From positions 1 to 59,069 of the forward strand of contig NZ_JAPDPH010000014.1 in assembly GCF_026013475.1 (NCBI RefSeq): a stretch of 59,069 nt of DNA, given 5' to 3'. This DNA comes from Micromonospora yasonensis. Lineage in GTDB: Bacteria > Actinomycetota > Actinomycetes > Mycobacteriales > Micromonosporaceae. Made by a program: the position numbers and the translations under genes. A model generated the notes under the pieces. It saw only the letters and a program-made list of their open reading frames with translations, was not told where the DNA came from and made no database searches. This document shows positions 7,901 through 15,825 of this stretch, one piece after another (positions within the stretch are counted from its first letter, which is position 1; every line of letters starts with the position of its first letter).

Positions 7901-7946
7901 GCAGAGCACCGGCAGGAGCCCCAAGAGAGGTGACGGGGAAGGGGTT

Positions 7947-7985
7947 GGCGCAGGGCCGGGCTGTCGGGATTCCGGGCCCTGCGCC
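7947..7985. terminator. Convergent terminator between amidase and hbpS
   Basis: GGCGCAGGGCC at 7947-7957 pairs exactly with GGCCCTGCGCC at 7975-7985. It sits in the 97-base gap between two converging genes and could stop transcription in both directions. Confidence 0.75.
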
Positions 7986-7997
7986 GGCCGACCTCGG

Positions 7998-8546
7998 TCA
8001 GCGAAGAGCGGCTGTTCCGGCGGCGGCGTACTGCTCGTCGAGGTCGCCGGAGGGCGCGCCGCCGACGCCGATGGCCCCGACGACCAGACCGTCGACGGTC
8101 ACCGGCACGCCCCCGGCGAGAAACAACGTTCCGGGGATGTCGCGCAGCGTGGCCCCCTGGCCGGTCACCCGGCCGGCGAGCGCGGAGGTCGGCTGGCCGA
8201 AGGAGGCGGCCGTGAACGCCTTGCGCTTGGCGGACTCGGCCGTCTGCGGGCCCGCGCCGTCGCCCTTGAGCTGGACCTGGACGTCGCCCGACCGGTCGAG
8301 CACCACGACGGTGACCCGGTGGCCGCCCTTCTCGGCAGCCTTGAGCGTCGCCTCGGCCGCGCGCAGCGCCGCGTCGATGTCGAGCGACGGGTTGGCGACG
8401 ACGTCGCTGCGGGCGGCGGTCGCGCCGGCGCTGGGCGCGACTGCGGACTCGGCGGCGTTGGCGTTGATGGTGACGCCGGTGACGGTGGCCACACCCACGG
8501 CGCCGGCGACCAGGCCGAGCGTGGCGCGGCGGCGGACGTTGATCAT
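7998..8546 (-). CDS. hbpS: HbpS-like secreted heme-binding sensor protein (GlcG family)
   Basis: 182 residues: basic N-terminus, hydrophobic signal segment ending around TINANAAES, then a GlcG/HbpS domain. Family blocks seen are VTVVVLDRSGDVQVQLKGDGAGPQ, the AKRKAFTAASFGQPT helix, LRDIPGTLFLAGGVPV, and AIGVGGAPSGDLDEQYA near the end. In Streptomyces HbpS is an extracellular octameric heme and iron binder that modulates the SenS kinase under oxidative stress. The divergent kinase and regulator here match that arrangement, which supports the assignment. AGAGGAG precedes the ATG at 8546; the longer upstream frame has no signal-peptide logic. Confidence 0.85.
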   Translation of the reverse strand: MINVRRRATLGLVAGAVGVATVTGVTINANAAESAVAPSAGATAARSDVVANPSLDIDAALRAAEATLKAAEKGGHRVTVVVLDRSGDVQVQLKGDGAGPQTAESAKRKAFTAASFGQPTSALAGRVTGQGATLRDIPGTLFLAGGVPVTVDGLVVGAIGVGGAPSGDLDEQYAAAGTAALR

Positions 8547-8734
8547 CCCAGTGCTCCTCTTGTTTTGACGTTCGAGTCGAGGTGACGTCCCCAGCCTGGC
8601 CCTGACCCCCGGGGCGGGCATGGCCCGGTGGATCCAACCGGAATACATCAGATGGTTGATTCACCCCCCCACAGACCTGCCGTACGCTGGGCATTCGTCA
8701 AGATCAGATCGGGTGCGTGCGGGGAGGTGCGGTG
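8547..8734. promoter_or_regulatory. Divergent hbpS/senS control region
   Basis: 188 bases holding both promoters. An inverted repeat CAACC (8635-8639) / GGTTG (8654-8658) with a 14-base spacer is a candidate SenR site, and TTCACC (8660-8665) N17 TACGCT (8683-8688) is a weak promoter candidate toward senS. Autoregulation by SenR is known for the Streptomyces system; the site here is inferred. Confidence 0.4.
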
Positions 8735-9862
8735 ATGCGGGAGGACCGGCTGCGCGCGGTGATGCGGTGGGGCTTTCTGCTCCTGCTGGCCGCCTCCGCG
8801 TCCCGCTACGTGGCGTACCACGGTGGCGGAGCCGCAACCATCGGCGTGCTGGCGCTGGCCGGAGTGCTGCTGGCCGCGTACACGGTGAACGAACTGGGGC
8901 GGTTCGCACCGCGCGCCCGCTTTGCCGCGGTGATCGTGGCGTTCCTCGCGCTGGTGCTCGTCGCGCCGAGCTTCGCCTGGTGCGCGATCCCGCTGTTCTT
9001 CCTGGGCCTGCGCCAGCTCCCACAACCCGCGGTCTGGCCGCTGGTGGGGCTGTTGACCGCCGCGGTCGTGATCGCGCAGATCCGGCTGGCCGACCGGTTC
9101 GACCCCAGCCTGCTGCTCGGGCCGGTAGGCATCGCCGCCATCACCACCATGGTCTTCCTCGAACTCGATCGGCAGAACCGGGCCCGGAAACGCGCGCTCG
9201 ACGACCTGCTGGCCACTCGGGACGAACTGAATCGCAGCCAGCACGAGGCCGGTGCGCTGGCGGAACGCGCCCGGCTGTCCCGGGAGATCCACGACACCCT
9301 CGCTCAAGGTCTGTCGAGCATGAACCTGCTGCTCCAAGCGGCCGACCAGGAATGGGACACCGAGCCCGGGCGGGCACGCGGGCACGTACGGCAGGCCGCG
9401 GCGACCGCCCGGGAGAACCTGGCCGAGGCGCGCCGTTTCGTCCGTGGGCTGGCCTCGCCGGCGCTCGACAACGCCTCGTTGACCGACGCCCTGCAGCGGT
9501 TGTGCGCCGCGACCGAGCGCGACACCGGCACGCCCGTCCGATTCACCGTGGCGGGCACGGTCGTGCCGCTCGGCGTCGACAACGAGATCGCCCTGCTACG
9601 GGTCGCCCAGAGCGCACTGGCCAACGTCCGCCACCACGCACACGCGCACCGGACCGCGGTGACGCTGACCTACGGCGATGAGGAGGTGATGCTCGACGTG
9701 TACGACGACGGGACCGGGTTCGACCCAGCGGTCACCAGCGGGTTCGGGCTCGCCGGAATCCGCGAACGGATCACGCACCTCGGCGGCACGGTCACCATCG
9801 AGAGCGCCAGCGGTGAGGGCACCGCGCTCGCCGTGAGTCTGCCGCTGCGGGAGGCGCGATGA
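8735..9862 (+). CDS. senS: SenS-like sensor histidine kinase
   Basis: 375-residue NarL-type sensor kinase. About five hydrophobic membrane segments occupy residues 10-145, then a coiled segment (RQNRARKRALDDLLATRDEL), the HisKA_3 phosphoacceptor in SREIHDTLAQGLSSM, and a HATPase_c domain with DDGTGFD and GFGLAGIRER. ATG at 8735 has GGGGAGG seven bases upstream. It overlaps the response regulator start as ATGA. With the divergent hbpS this reproduces the Streptomyces HbpS-SenS-SenR redox/heme-sensing system. Confidence 0.87.
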   Translation: MREDRLRAVMRWGFLLLLAASASRYVAYHGGGAATIGVLALAGVLLAAYTVNELGRFAPRARFAAVIVAFLALVLVAPSFAWCAIPLFFLGLRQLPQPAVWPLVGLLTAAVVIAQIRLADRFDPSLLLGPVGIAAITTMVFLELDRQNRARKRALDDLLATRDELNRSQHEAGALAERARLSREIHDTLAQGLSSMNLLLQAADQEWDTEPGRARGHVRQAAATARENLAEARRFVRGLASPALDNASLTDALQRLCAATERDTGTPVRFTVAGTVVPLGVDNEIALLRVAQSALANVRHHAHAHRTAVTLTYGDEEVMLDVYDDGTGFDPAVTSGFGLAGIRERITHLGGTVTIESASGEGTALAVSLPLREAR

Positions 9863-10491
9863 CCACGCCGCTGCGGCTGATCCTGGTCGACGACCATCCG
9901 GTGGTCCGCGCCGGCCTCCGCGCGCTGCTCGGCGGGCGGCCGGACCTGGCCGTGGTGGGCGAGGTGGCCACGGCCGACGACGCCGTCCGACAGGCTGCCG
10001 CCCTGCGCCCCGACGTGGTGCTGATGGACCTGCAACTCGGCGACGGAGTGGACGGGGTCGCGGCCACCGAGCAGTTGCTCGCCCTGCCGGAACCGCCGCG
10101 CGTCCTGGTGTTGACCACGTACGACACCGAGGAGGACATCATGCGCGCGATCGAGGCCGGCGCGATCGGATACCTGCTCAAGGACTGTCCACCGGACGAA
10201 CTCTTCCGGGCCGTGCGCGCCGCCGCCGCCGGCCAGACCGTCCTCTCCCCGCCGGTCGCCGCCCGGCTGATGGACCGGATGCGCGGCCCACGTCCCACCC
10301 TCAGCACCCGCGAGGTGGAGATCCTCACCCTGCTCGCCCGCGGCCACGGCAACAAGGAGATCAGCCGGCGGCTGTTCATCAGCGAGGCCACCGTCAAGAC
10401 CCACCTGGTCCACATCTACGCCAAGCTCGGTGTCGACTCCCGTACCGCGGCGGTGCACGCCGCCGTCGAACGGAAGCTGATCCGGCTGTGA
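9859..10491 (+). CDS. senR: SenR-like NarL/FixJ response regulator
   Basis: 210 residues: receiver domain (DDHPVVRAGLRALL, phosphoacceptor Asp in VVLMDLQLGD, Thr in LVLTTYD, Lys in GYLLKD) and a C-terminal LuxR-type helix-turn-helix (LSTREVEILTLLARGHGNKE through SEATVKTHLVHIYAKLG). The start overlaps the kinase stop (ATGA) and the stop overlaps the next start (GTGA), so three genes are coupled. In Streptomyces SenR controls hbpS and a furS-catalase-peroxidase locus; no catalase-peroxidase is in this window. Confidence 0.87.
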   Translation: MTTPLRLILVDDHPVVRAGLRALLGGRPDLAVVGEVATADDAVRQAAALRPDVVLMDLQLGDGVDGVAATEQLLALPEPPRVLVLTTYDTEEDIMRAIEAGAIGYLLKDCPPDELFRAVRAAAAGQTVLSPPVAARLMDRMRGPRPTLSTREVEILTLLARGHGNKEISRRLFISEATVKTHLVHIYAKLGVDSRTAAVHAAVERKLIRL

Positions 10492-11168
10492 AGCGCCGAG
10501 CCCTGCTCACCATCACCCTCGCCGTGGCCGCCGCCGGCTGCACCCGGCCCGACACGGCACGACCCCGGGAGGACCGCATGACCACCACCGCCGACCAGGC
10601 TCTGCTCGCCGCAGCGAGCGCCGGCGACCCGGCAGGAGTACGCGCCGCACTGGCCGCCGGCGCCGACCGGGAGGCGCGCGACGCGCGGCAGCGTACGGCC
10701 CTGTTGCTGGCCGCCGCGAACGACCACGTCGAGGCCGCCCGCGTGCTCGTCGACGCCGGCGCGGACCCGAACGCGCTCGACGACCAGCACGACACCCCCT
10801 GGCTGGTGACGGGCGTGACCGGCAGCGTGGCGATGCTCGAGGCCCTGCTGCCCGCGAGGCCGGACCTCACCATCGTGAACCGGTACGGCGGAGTCTCGAT
10901 CATCCCGGCGAGCGAGCGTGGCCATGTCGCCTACGTCAGGCGCGTCGTCGCTACCGGCATCGATGTCAACCACGTCAACAGGCTCGGGTGGACGGCCCTG
11001 CTGGAGTGCGTCATCCTCGGCGACGGAACGGAGCCGTACCAGCAGATCGCGGAGATCCTGGTGACCGCCGGCGCGGACGTCCACCTGCCCGACAAGGACG
11101 GCGTCGGCGCCCTGCAACACGCCCGTGACCGCGGATACCACCAGATCGTCGAGGTCCTGTCCCGCTGA
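10488..11168 (+). CDS. Ankyrin-repeat lipoprotein, third gene of the sen operon
   Basis: 226 residues. A short signal with a lipobox-like AAAGC (Cys at about 18) is followed by five to six ankyrin repeats (for example RQRTALLLAAANDHVEAARV, LGWTALLECVILG, DGVGALQHARDRGYHQIVEV). Predicted to be anchored outside the membrane. Its GTG overlaps the senR stop as GTGA, so it is translated with the kinase and regulator. Periplasmic ankyrin proteins are linked to catalase activity in Pseudomonas (AnkB); a role in the redox response is plausible but inferred. If the lipobox is not used, the internal ATG at 10578 would give a cytoplasmic protein. Confidence 0.8.
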   Translation: MKRRALLTITLAVAAAGCTRPDTARPREDRMTTTADQALLAAASAGDPAGVRAALAAGADREARDARQRTALLLAAANDHVEAARVLVDAGADPNALDDQHDTPWLVTGVTGSVAMLEALLPARPDLTIVNRYGGVSIIPASERGHVAYVRRVVATGIDVNHVNRLGWTALLECVILGDGTEPYQQIAEILVTAGADVHLPDKDGVGALQHARDRGYHQIVEVLSR

Positions 11169-11323
11169 GTCCCTCCTGGCCGAGCGGAGCCGCCAGATTT
11201 TGTCAGCGCTCGCTATTGAAATTCGGCATCCGGGGGTCCAGGATGGCGGTTGACGGCGACGATCATTGGCAGAATTGGACGATGCGGCGTGCGACCCGCA
11301 CACCGCGCCCGGAGGTGGCAGAC

Positions 11324-11917
11324 GTGAGCATCACAGCGTCCCCGCGTCACGTCGACCAGCGACCCGTGCTCGACCTGGTCGCCGCGGAACAGGCCGCCGC
11401 CCGGTTCCTGGCCGCGCTCGACATCGACCTGGACTCGGAGAGCCTGCGCGAGACACCTCGCCGGATGGCCCGGGCGTACGCCGAACTGCTCACCGCGCGC
11501 CCGTTCGACCTGACCACCTTCCCCAACGACGAGGGCTACGACGAACTGGTGCTGGCCCGGGCCATCCCGATCCGGTCGGTGTGCGAACACCACCTGCTGC
11601 CGTTCGTCGGTGTCGCGCACATCGGCTACCTGCCGGGTGACCACATTCTCGGCCTGTCCAAGCTCGCCCGCGTGGTGGAGCTCTTCGCCCACGGCCCGCA
11701 AGTGCAGGAGCGGTTGACCAAGCAGGTCGCCGACTGGCTGGCCCTCGAACTGGCGCCCAAGGGCGTGGGCGTGGTCATCGAGGCGGAGCACCTGTGCATG
11801 ACGTTGCGCGGCGTACGGGCAGCCGGTGCCACCACCGTGACGTCCACCCTGCTCGGCACCCTGCGGGACGACCCCCGGTCCAGGGCCGAGTTCTTCTCCC
11901 TCACCGGCGCCCACTGA
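11324..11917 (+). CDS. folE: GTP cyclohydrolase I
   Basis: 197 residues, the normal bacterial FolE length when read from the GTG at 11324, which has GGAGG eight bases upstream; the longer upstream frame is not conserved. Converts GTP to dihydroneopterin triphosphate for folate or pterin synthesis. Zinc and active-site blocks are present: SVCEHHLLPFVGVAHIGYLP, ILGLSKLARVVE, QERLTKQ, and IEAEHLCMTLRGVRAAGATT. It is not in a folate operon here; an FAD reductase follows 18 bases later and may be co-transcribed. This may be a second copy serving a specialised pterin. Confidence 0.93.
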   Translation: MSITASPRHVDQRPVLDLVAAEQAAARFLAALDIDLDSESLRETPRRMARAYAELLTARPFDLTTFPNDEGYDELVLARAIPIRSVCEHHLLPFVGVAHIGYLPGDHILGLSKLARVVELFAHGPQVQERLTKQVADWLALELAPKGVGVVIEAEHLCMTLRGVRAAGATTVTSTLLGTLRDDPRSRAEFFSLTGAH

Positions 11918-11935
11918 ACCGAACTGGAGAGCGGC

Positions 11936-13189
11936 ATGGGAAGCAACCCCACCTTCGTCATCGTCGGCGCCGGCCTCGCCGGTGCCAAGGCCGCCCAGAC
12001 GCTCCGCGAGGAGGGTTTCGCCGGCCGCGTGGTCCTGCTCGGCGCCGAGCCCGAGCGGCCCTACGAGCGGCCGCCGCTGTCCAAGGGCCTGCTGCTCGGG
12101 ACCACGCCGCCGGCCGACGTGTACGTGCACGACGCCGGCTGGTACGCCGCGCACGACGTCGAGCTGCGGACCGCGACCCGGGTGACCGCCATCGACCGCG
12201 ATCGCCGCCAGGTCGTCCTCGACGGTGGCGAACAACTCGGATACGACAAACTGCTGCTGACCACCGGCTCCACGCCCCGCCGCCTGGACATCCCCGGCGC
12301 CGACCTGGACGGCGTGCGGTATCTGCGCACGCTGGCGGACTCGGCCCGGATCGCCGAGGCCCTCACGGACAGCACCCGCCTCGTCGTGATCGGCGCCGGC
12401 TGGATCGGCCTGGAGATCGCGGCGGCCGCCCGCCAGCGCGGTGCCGCGGTGACCGTGGTGGAGATCGCCGACCTGCCGTTGCAGCGGGTTCTCGGCGACG
12501 AGGTCGCCGGGGTCTTCGCGGACCTGCACCGGGGCCACGACGTGACCTTCCGCTTCGGTGTCGGGGTCCGGCAGATCCGCGGCACCGGGCAGGTCTCCGC
12601 CGTGCTGCTGACCGACGGCACCGAGCTGGCCGCGGACACCGTCGTGGTGGGCGTGGGCATCCGGCCCGACACGCAACTGGCCGAGGCGGCGGGCCTGAAG
12701 GTGGACGACGGGATCGTCGCCGACGCCCGGCTGCGCACCTCCGACCGGCACATCTACGCCGCCGGCGACGTGGCCAACGCCCACCACCCGCTGTTCGACC
12801 GGCCCGTCCGCGTGGAGCACTGGGCGAACGCGCTCAACGGCGGCCCCGCCGCCGCGCGGTCCATGCTGGGGCAGCAGGTCGAGTACGCCCGGCTGCCGTA
12901 CTTCTTCTCCGATCAGTACGACCTGGGCATGGAGTACTCGGGGTGGGTGGCCCCGCACGGCTACGACCGGGTGGTGTTCCGCGGCGATCCGACCGTGGTG
13001 GACGGCAAGGCGCCGGAGTTCCTGGCGTTCTGGGTCAAGGACGGGCGGGTGCTGGCCGGGATGAACGCGAACGTCTGGGACGTGACCGACCAGATCCAGG
13101 CCTTGGTGCGCGCGGGTCACCGGGGCAGGGCGGTCGACCTGGACCGGCTCGCCGATCCGCGGGTGCCGTTGGGTGACCTGCTCGCCTAG
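11936..13189 (+). CDS. FAD-dependent NAD(P)H ferredoxin/rubredoxin-type reductase
   Basis: 417 residues with the rhodocoxin/putidaredoxin reductase layout: FAD site VIVGAGLAGAKAA (about 8-20), PPLSKGLLLG, NAD site VVIGAGWIGLEIAAAARQRG (about 150), GVGIRPDTQLAEAAGL, second FAD motif HIYAAGDVAN, then the C-terminal reductase domain (VRVEHWANALNGG, SDQYDLGMEYSGW). It passes electrons from NAD(P)H to a ferredoxin that feeds a P450 or oxygenase. No ferredoxin or P450 gene is adjacent, so its partner is elsewhere. GGAGAG precedes the ATG. It converges on the HTH gene with an 18-base gap. Confidence 0.9.
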   Translation: MGSNPTFVIVGAGLAGAKAAQTLREEGFAGRVVLLGAEPERPYERPPLSKGLLLGTTPPADVYVHDAGWYAAHDVELRTATRVTAIDRDRRQVVLDGGEQLGYDKLLLTTGSTPRRLDIPGADLDGVRYLRTLADSARIAEALTDSTRLVVIGAGWIGLEIAAAARQRGAAVTVVEIADLPLQRVLGDEVAGVFADLHRGHDVTFRFGVGVRQIRGTGQVSAVLLTDGTELAADTVVVGVGIRPDTQLAEAAGLKVDDGIVADARLRTSDRHIYAAGDVANAHHPLFDRPVRVEHWANALNGGPAAARSMLGQQVEYARLPYFFSDQYDLGMEYSGWVAPHGYDRVVFRGDPTVVDGKAPEFLAFWVKDGRVLAGMNANVWDVTDQIQALVRAGHRGRAVDLDRLADPRVPLGDLLA

Positions 13190-13207
13190 CGGAGACGACG
13201 CGCCAGG

Positions 13208-13852
13208 TCAGGCCGGACGGATCTGCACGCAGCAGACGCCGGGACCGGGGGCCAGCCGCGCCTGGAGGTCCGCCCGGCCGAGCCCGGTGAGCACGCCGGC
13301 GATGAAGGCTTCGTTCAGTCCGCACACCAGCTCGGTCTGCTGGGCGGCGAGCGCGTGGAAGGGGCAGTTCCGCAGCCGGATCAGCTCCTCGCCGTCGGCC
13401 GGTTCGAAGCCGAGCTCGGCCAGCACCGCTACCACCGGCCGGCTCGCGGCGACCTGACGGCCGATCGCCGCGCCGCGCTCCGCAGCGAGCCGGAGCGCCG
13501 CCGACCGGGCATCCGTGGGCTCCTCGGCGACGGCCTGGGCCAGGATCTCGCCGATCAGCTCGTAGCGGCGCTCGGGGATGGTCAGCGTGATGCAGCCGGG
13601 CGTCGCCTCGTACACCTTCGGTGTTCGGCCCCGGCCGCGCGGCTGGTCGGCCGGTGCCTCGTACCGCGCCTGTAGCAGCCCGGCGTCGACCAGCTTGTCG
13701 AGGTGGAACGCCGCCAGATTGCGGGAGATCAGCTGCGCCTCGGCGGCTTCGTCCCGGGTCACCGGGTGGTCCTGGCTGCGGACGTAGTCGTACAGGGCCC
13801 GTCGTACCTGGTCAACGAGGGCGGTCACCGCCTGCCAGGGGGGCGTTGCCAT
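13208..13852 (-). CDS. HTH regulator with C-terminal cysteine motif (COG2345/SufR-like)
   Basis: 214 residues. N-terminal winged helix (about 10-65: VRRALYDYVRSQDHPVTRDE, SRNLAAFHLDKLVDAGLL), then a C-terminal sensor region with conserved cysteines: NCPFHALAAQQTELVCGLN and a final CCVQI. This pattern is shared with ArsR/DeoR-like regulators related to SufR, in which cysteines hold an iron-sulfur cluster or metal. The ATG at 13852 has no convincing ribosome site and may be translated from a short or leaderless transcript. It diverges from the frameshifted membrane protein gene, which it may control. Ligand unknown. Confidence 0.75.
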   Translation of the reverse strand: MATPPWQAVTALVDQVRRALYDYVRSQDHPVTRDEAAEAQLISRNLAAFHLDKLVDAGLLQARYEAPADQPRGRGRTPKVYEATPGCITLTIPERRYELIGEILAQAVAEEPTDARSAALRLAAERGAAIGRQVAASRPVVAVLAELGFEPADGEELIRLRNCPFHALAAQQTELVCGLNEAFIAGVLTGLGRADLQARLAPGPGVCCVQIRPA

Positions 13853-13900
13853 GCGCACAACTTTATCACCAGCAGATCTTGTTGAAATTTCCGTTGACGT
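13853..13900 (-). promoter_or_regulatory. AT-rich promoter region for the HTH gene
   Basis: An AT-rich stretch just upstream of the HTH start. Read on the minus strand it offers TTCAAC with TAAAGT 15 bases later, next to the start codon, suggesting a very short leader. ACAAC at 13857-13861 and GTTG at 13881-13884 form a weak dyad. On the plus strand TTGACG at 13894-13899 could be a -35 for the opposite gene, but no good -10 follows. Confidence 0.3.
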
Positions 13901-13996
13901 GGTGTGTGACGGCGGGCCGATTCGGCGGTTCGGCCGTGCGGAACCGCTGGTACGCGGGAGAGTCGACGCAGAGCCGCGGGTGCCGAAGGAGGACTC

Positions 13997-14798
13997 GTGC
14001 GACCGACCCACCGCCGGTTGGCGGCGCTTCTCGCGATCGCCGCGGCGGTCCCGATGGCCGAGGTCCTCGCGCTGGTGCTGATCGGGTTTGTCACCGCAGA
14101 AGGCCTGGCCCCGCAGGCCACGGCGGTCTGGCCGTACGACTCCTACCACGACATGCGCTGGCTGCTGGTCTACCACAACTCGTGGCTGATGTTCGGCTTC
14201 GGCCTGGTGGGCCTGATCGCGCTGCGGGCCGCGCTGTCCGCGGCACTGGTCAGCCTGTCCTGGCCGGCGCCCCGGCCGTCGTACCGTTCGTTGCTGCTGC
14301 GCAACCTCGGCGTGGCGGCGCTCAGCGCGGTGATCGTCCTGCCCTTCGCCGCGTACTCGATCGCGGCGTCGGCGGTGTCGCTGTCCTGGTTCCTGTTCGC
14401 CGCGGTCGTCCCGATGACGTTCGCTGCTCGACGGGGCGCCCTTCTACCGCTACCAGGCGCTGTGCCCGCTTCCGGGGGTACGGGTGGTCGCCTTCCTCCC
14501 CACGGTGACCGCGGCCGAGGCCCCACCGGGCCAGCCGATCACGATTCCGGTGGCCGAGGTGCCGGCCTTCCACGGCGGCATCATCGGCCGGGAGTCCGCC
14601 TACCACGAGTTGATCAACTTCCTTGCCGGCGGGAACATCACTCACACCCGTTCCGAGTACGGCCTGCTCCAGCGGCTGGGGGAAGCCTGGCATGCGCCCG
14701 CCCTGGCGATCCAGCTGAACCCGGTGTGGCGGGCCGCCGCGGCACCCGGTCGGCCCTTCACGCCGAAGCGCTTCTGCGGGCCGATCAAACGGCCCTGA
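13997..14798 (+). pseudogene. Frameshifted four-TM membrane protein gene
   Basis: The first part, from GTG 13997 to about 14425, encodes four hydrophobic helices (about residues 8-35, 58-85, 98-118, 120-143). It then runs into low-complexity Gly/Arg/Pro sequence. In the +1 frame, directly after position 14417, a sensible protein continues (LLDGAPFYRYQALCPLPGV, then AFHGGIIGRESAYHELINFL to PFTPKRFCGPIKRP) and stops at 14798. One gene has therefore been split by a single-base change near 14418-14427. The family is not recognised. It could be a pseudogene, a programmed shift or a sequencing error. It diverges from the cysteine HTH regulator. Confidence 0.6.
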
Positions 14799-14820
14799 CG
14801 GGAGCACGTCGGCGGGGAGA

Positions 14821-15813
14821 TCAGAGGTGGGTGATCACGTCCTTGCCGTACGCGGAGAGGGTCTTCTCCTTGTCGTCGTGCATGAGATAGAGGGCGAAGT
14901 TGTCCACCCCGATCTCCTTGAGCTCCTGTAGCCGGTCGACGTGGGCCGACTCGGGGCCGACGAGACAGAACCGGTCGACGATCTCATCGGGCACGAAGGA
15001 GGTGGACGGGTTGCCGGCACGGCCGTGATGCGCGTAGTCGTAGCCCTCGCGGCCCTTGATGTAGTCGGTGAGCGCCTTCGGTACAGCCCCGGAGTCGCCG
15101 TACCGGGCGACCAGATCGGCGACGTGGTTGCCGACCATGCCACCGAACCAGCGCAGCTGATCGCGCTGGTGCGCGAGGTTGGTGCCGACGTAGGCGGGTG
15201 CGGCCACGCACATCGTGATCGAGCCGGGATCTCGGCCTGCGGCGGTGGCCGCCTCGCGTACCGAGCCGACCGTCCAGCGGGCGATCTCGGGGTCGGCCGT
15301 CTGCAGGATGAAGCCGTCGGCCTGCTCGCCGACCAGCCGCAACGCCTTCGGGCCGTACGCGGCCATCCAGACTTCCAGCCGGCCGTCCCGCACCCACGGG
15401 ATGCGCACCGGCGTGCCGTGGTGTTCGACCTCGTTGCCTTCGGCCAGCTGCTTGATCACGTGCATGGCCTGTCTCAGCGTGGCCAGGCTCGCCGGCGGCT
15501 GGCCGATGACTCGCCGGGCCGAGTCGCCGCGGCCGATCCCGCACACGGTGCGGTTGCCGAACATCTCGTTGAGCGTGGCGAACAGCGACGCGGTGACCGA
15601 CCAGTCGCGGGTGCTCGGGTTGGTCACCATCGGTCCGACGATCAGGTGCTTGGTCGCGGCGAGGACCTGCGAGTAGATGACGAACGGCTCCTGCCACAGC
15701 ACACAGGAGTCGAACGTCCATCCGTAGCGGAACCCGTTGTCCTCGGCCGCGGTGAGGCCCGCCACGACGTCGCGAGCGGGCGGGTCGGTCTGCAGTACCA
15801 CACCGAAGTCCAC
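14821..15813 (-). CDS. F420-type LLM-class oxidoreductase (TIGR03842-like) in the pyrimidine operon
   Basis: 330 residues, TIM-barrel luciferase-like monooxygenase superfamily. Features fit the F420-dependent branch: DFGVVLQTDPPARDVV at the N-terminus, YGWTFDSCVLWQEPF, the TNPSTRDWSVTASLFATLN segment, CGIGRGDSARRVIG, and VWMAAYGPKALRLVGEQADG. It begins 12 bases after the dihydropyrimidinase stop in the same operon as permease and ureidopropionase. Because no dihydropyrimidine dehydrogenase is present, this enzyme may reduce the pyrimidine ring with F420H2, or act on a related cyclic amide. The family call is firm; the reaction is inference. Confidence 0.82.
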   Translation of the reverse strand: MDFGVVLQTDPPARDVVAGLTAAEDNGFRYGWTFDSCVLWQEPFVIYSQVLAATKHLIVGPMVTNPSTRDWSVTASLFATLNEMFGNRTVCGIGRGDSARRVIGQPPASLATLRQAMHVIKQLAEGNEVEHHGTPVRIPWVRDGRLEVWMAAYGPKALRLVGEQADGFILQTADPEIARWTVGSVREAATAAGRDPGSITMCVAAPAYVGTNLAHQRDQLRWFGGMVGNHVADLVARYGDSGAVPKALTDYIKGREGYDYAHHGRAGNPSTSFVPDEIVDRFCLVGPESAHVDRLQELKEIGVDNFALYLMHDDKEKTLSAYGKDVITHL

Positions 15814-15825
15814 GGCTTCTCCTTG

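Noticed and set aside
11198..11323. Longer folE start at ATG 11216
   Set aside because: GTG 11324 has GGAGG at the right distance and gives the normal family length; the extension is unlike FolE.
11213..13120. 635-codon minus-strand open frame opposite folE and the reductase
   Set aside because: Both plus-strand genes have full catalytic motifs; the reverse frame has none.
14821..15813. RutA-type oxidative uracil-cleaving monooxygenase
   Set aside because: No RutB-F partners; the linked hydantoinase and ureidopropionase indicate the reductive route, and the protein motifs fit the F420-type LLM branch better.
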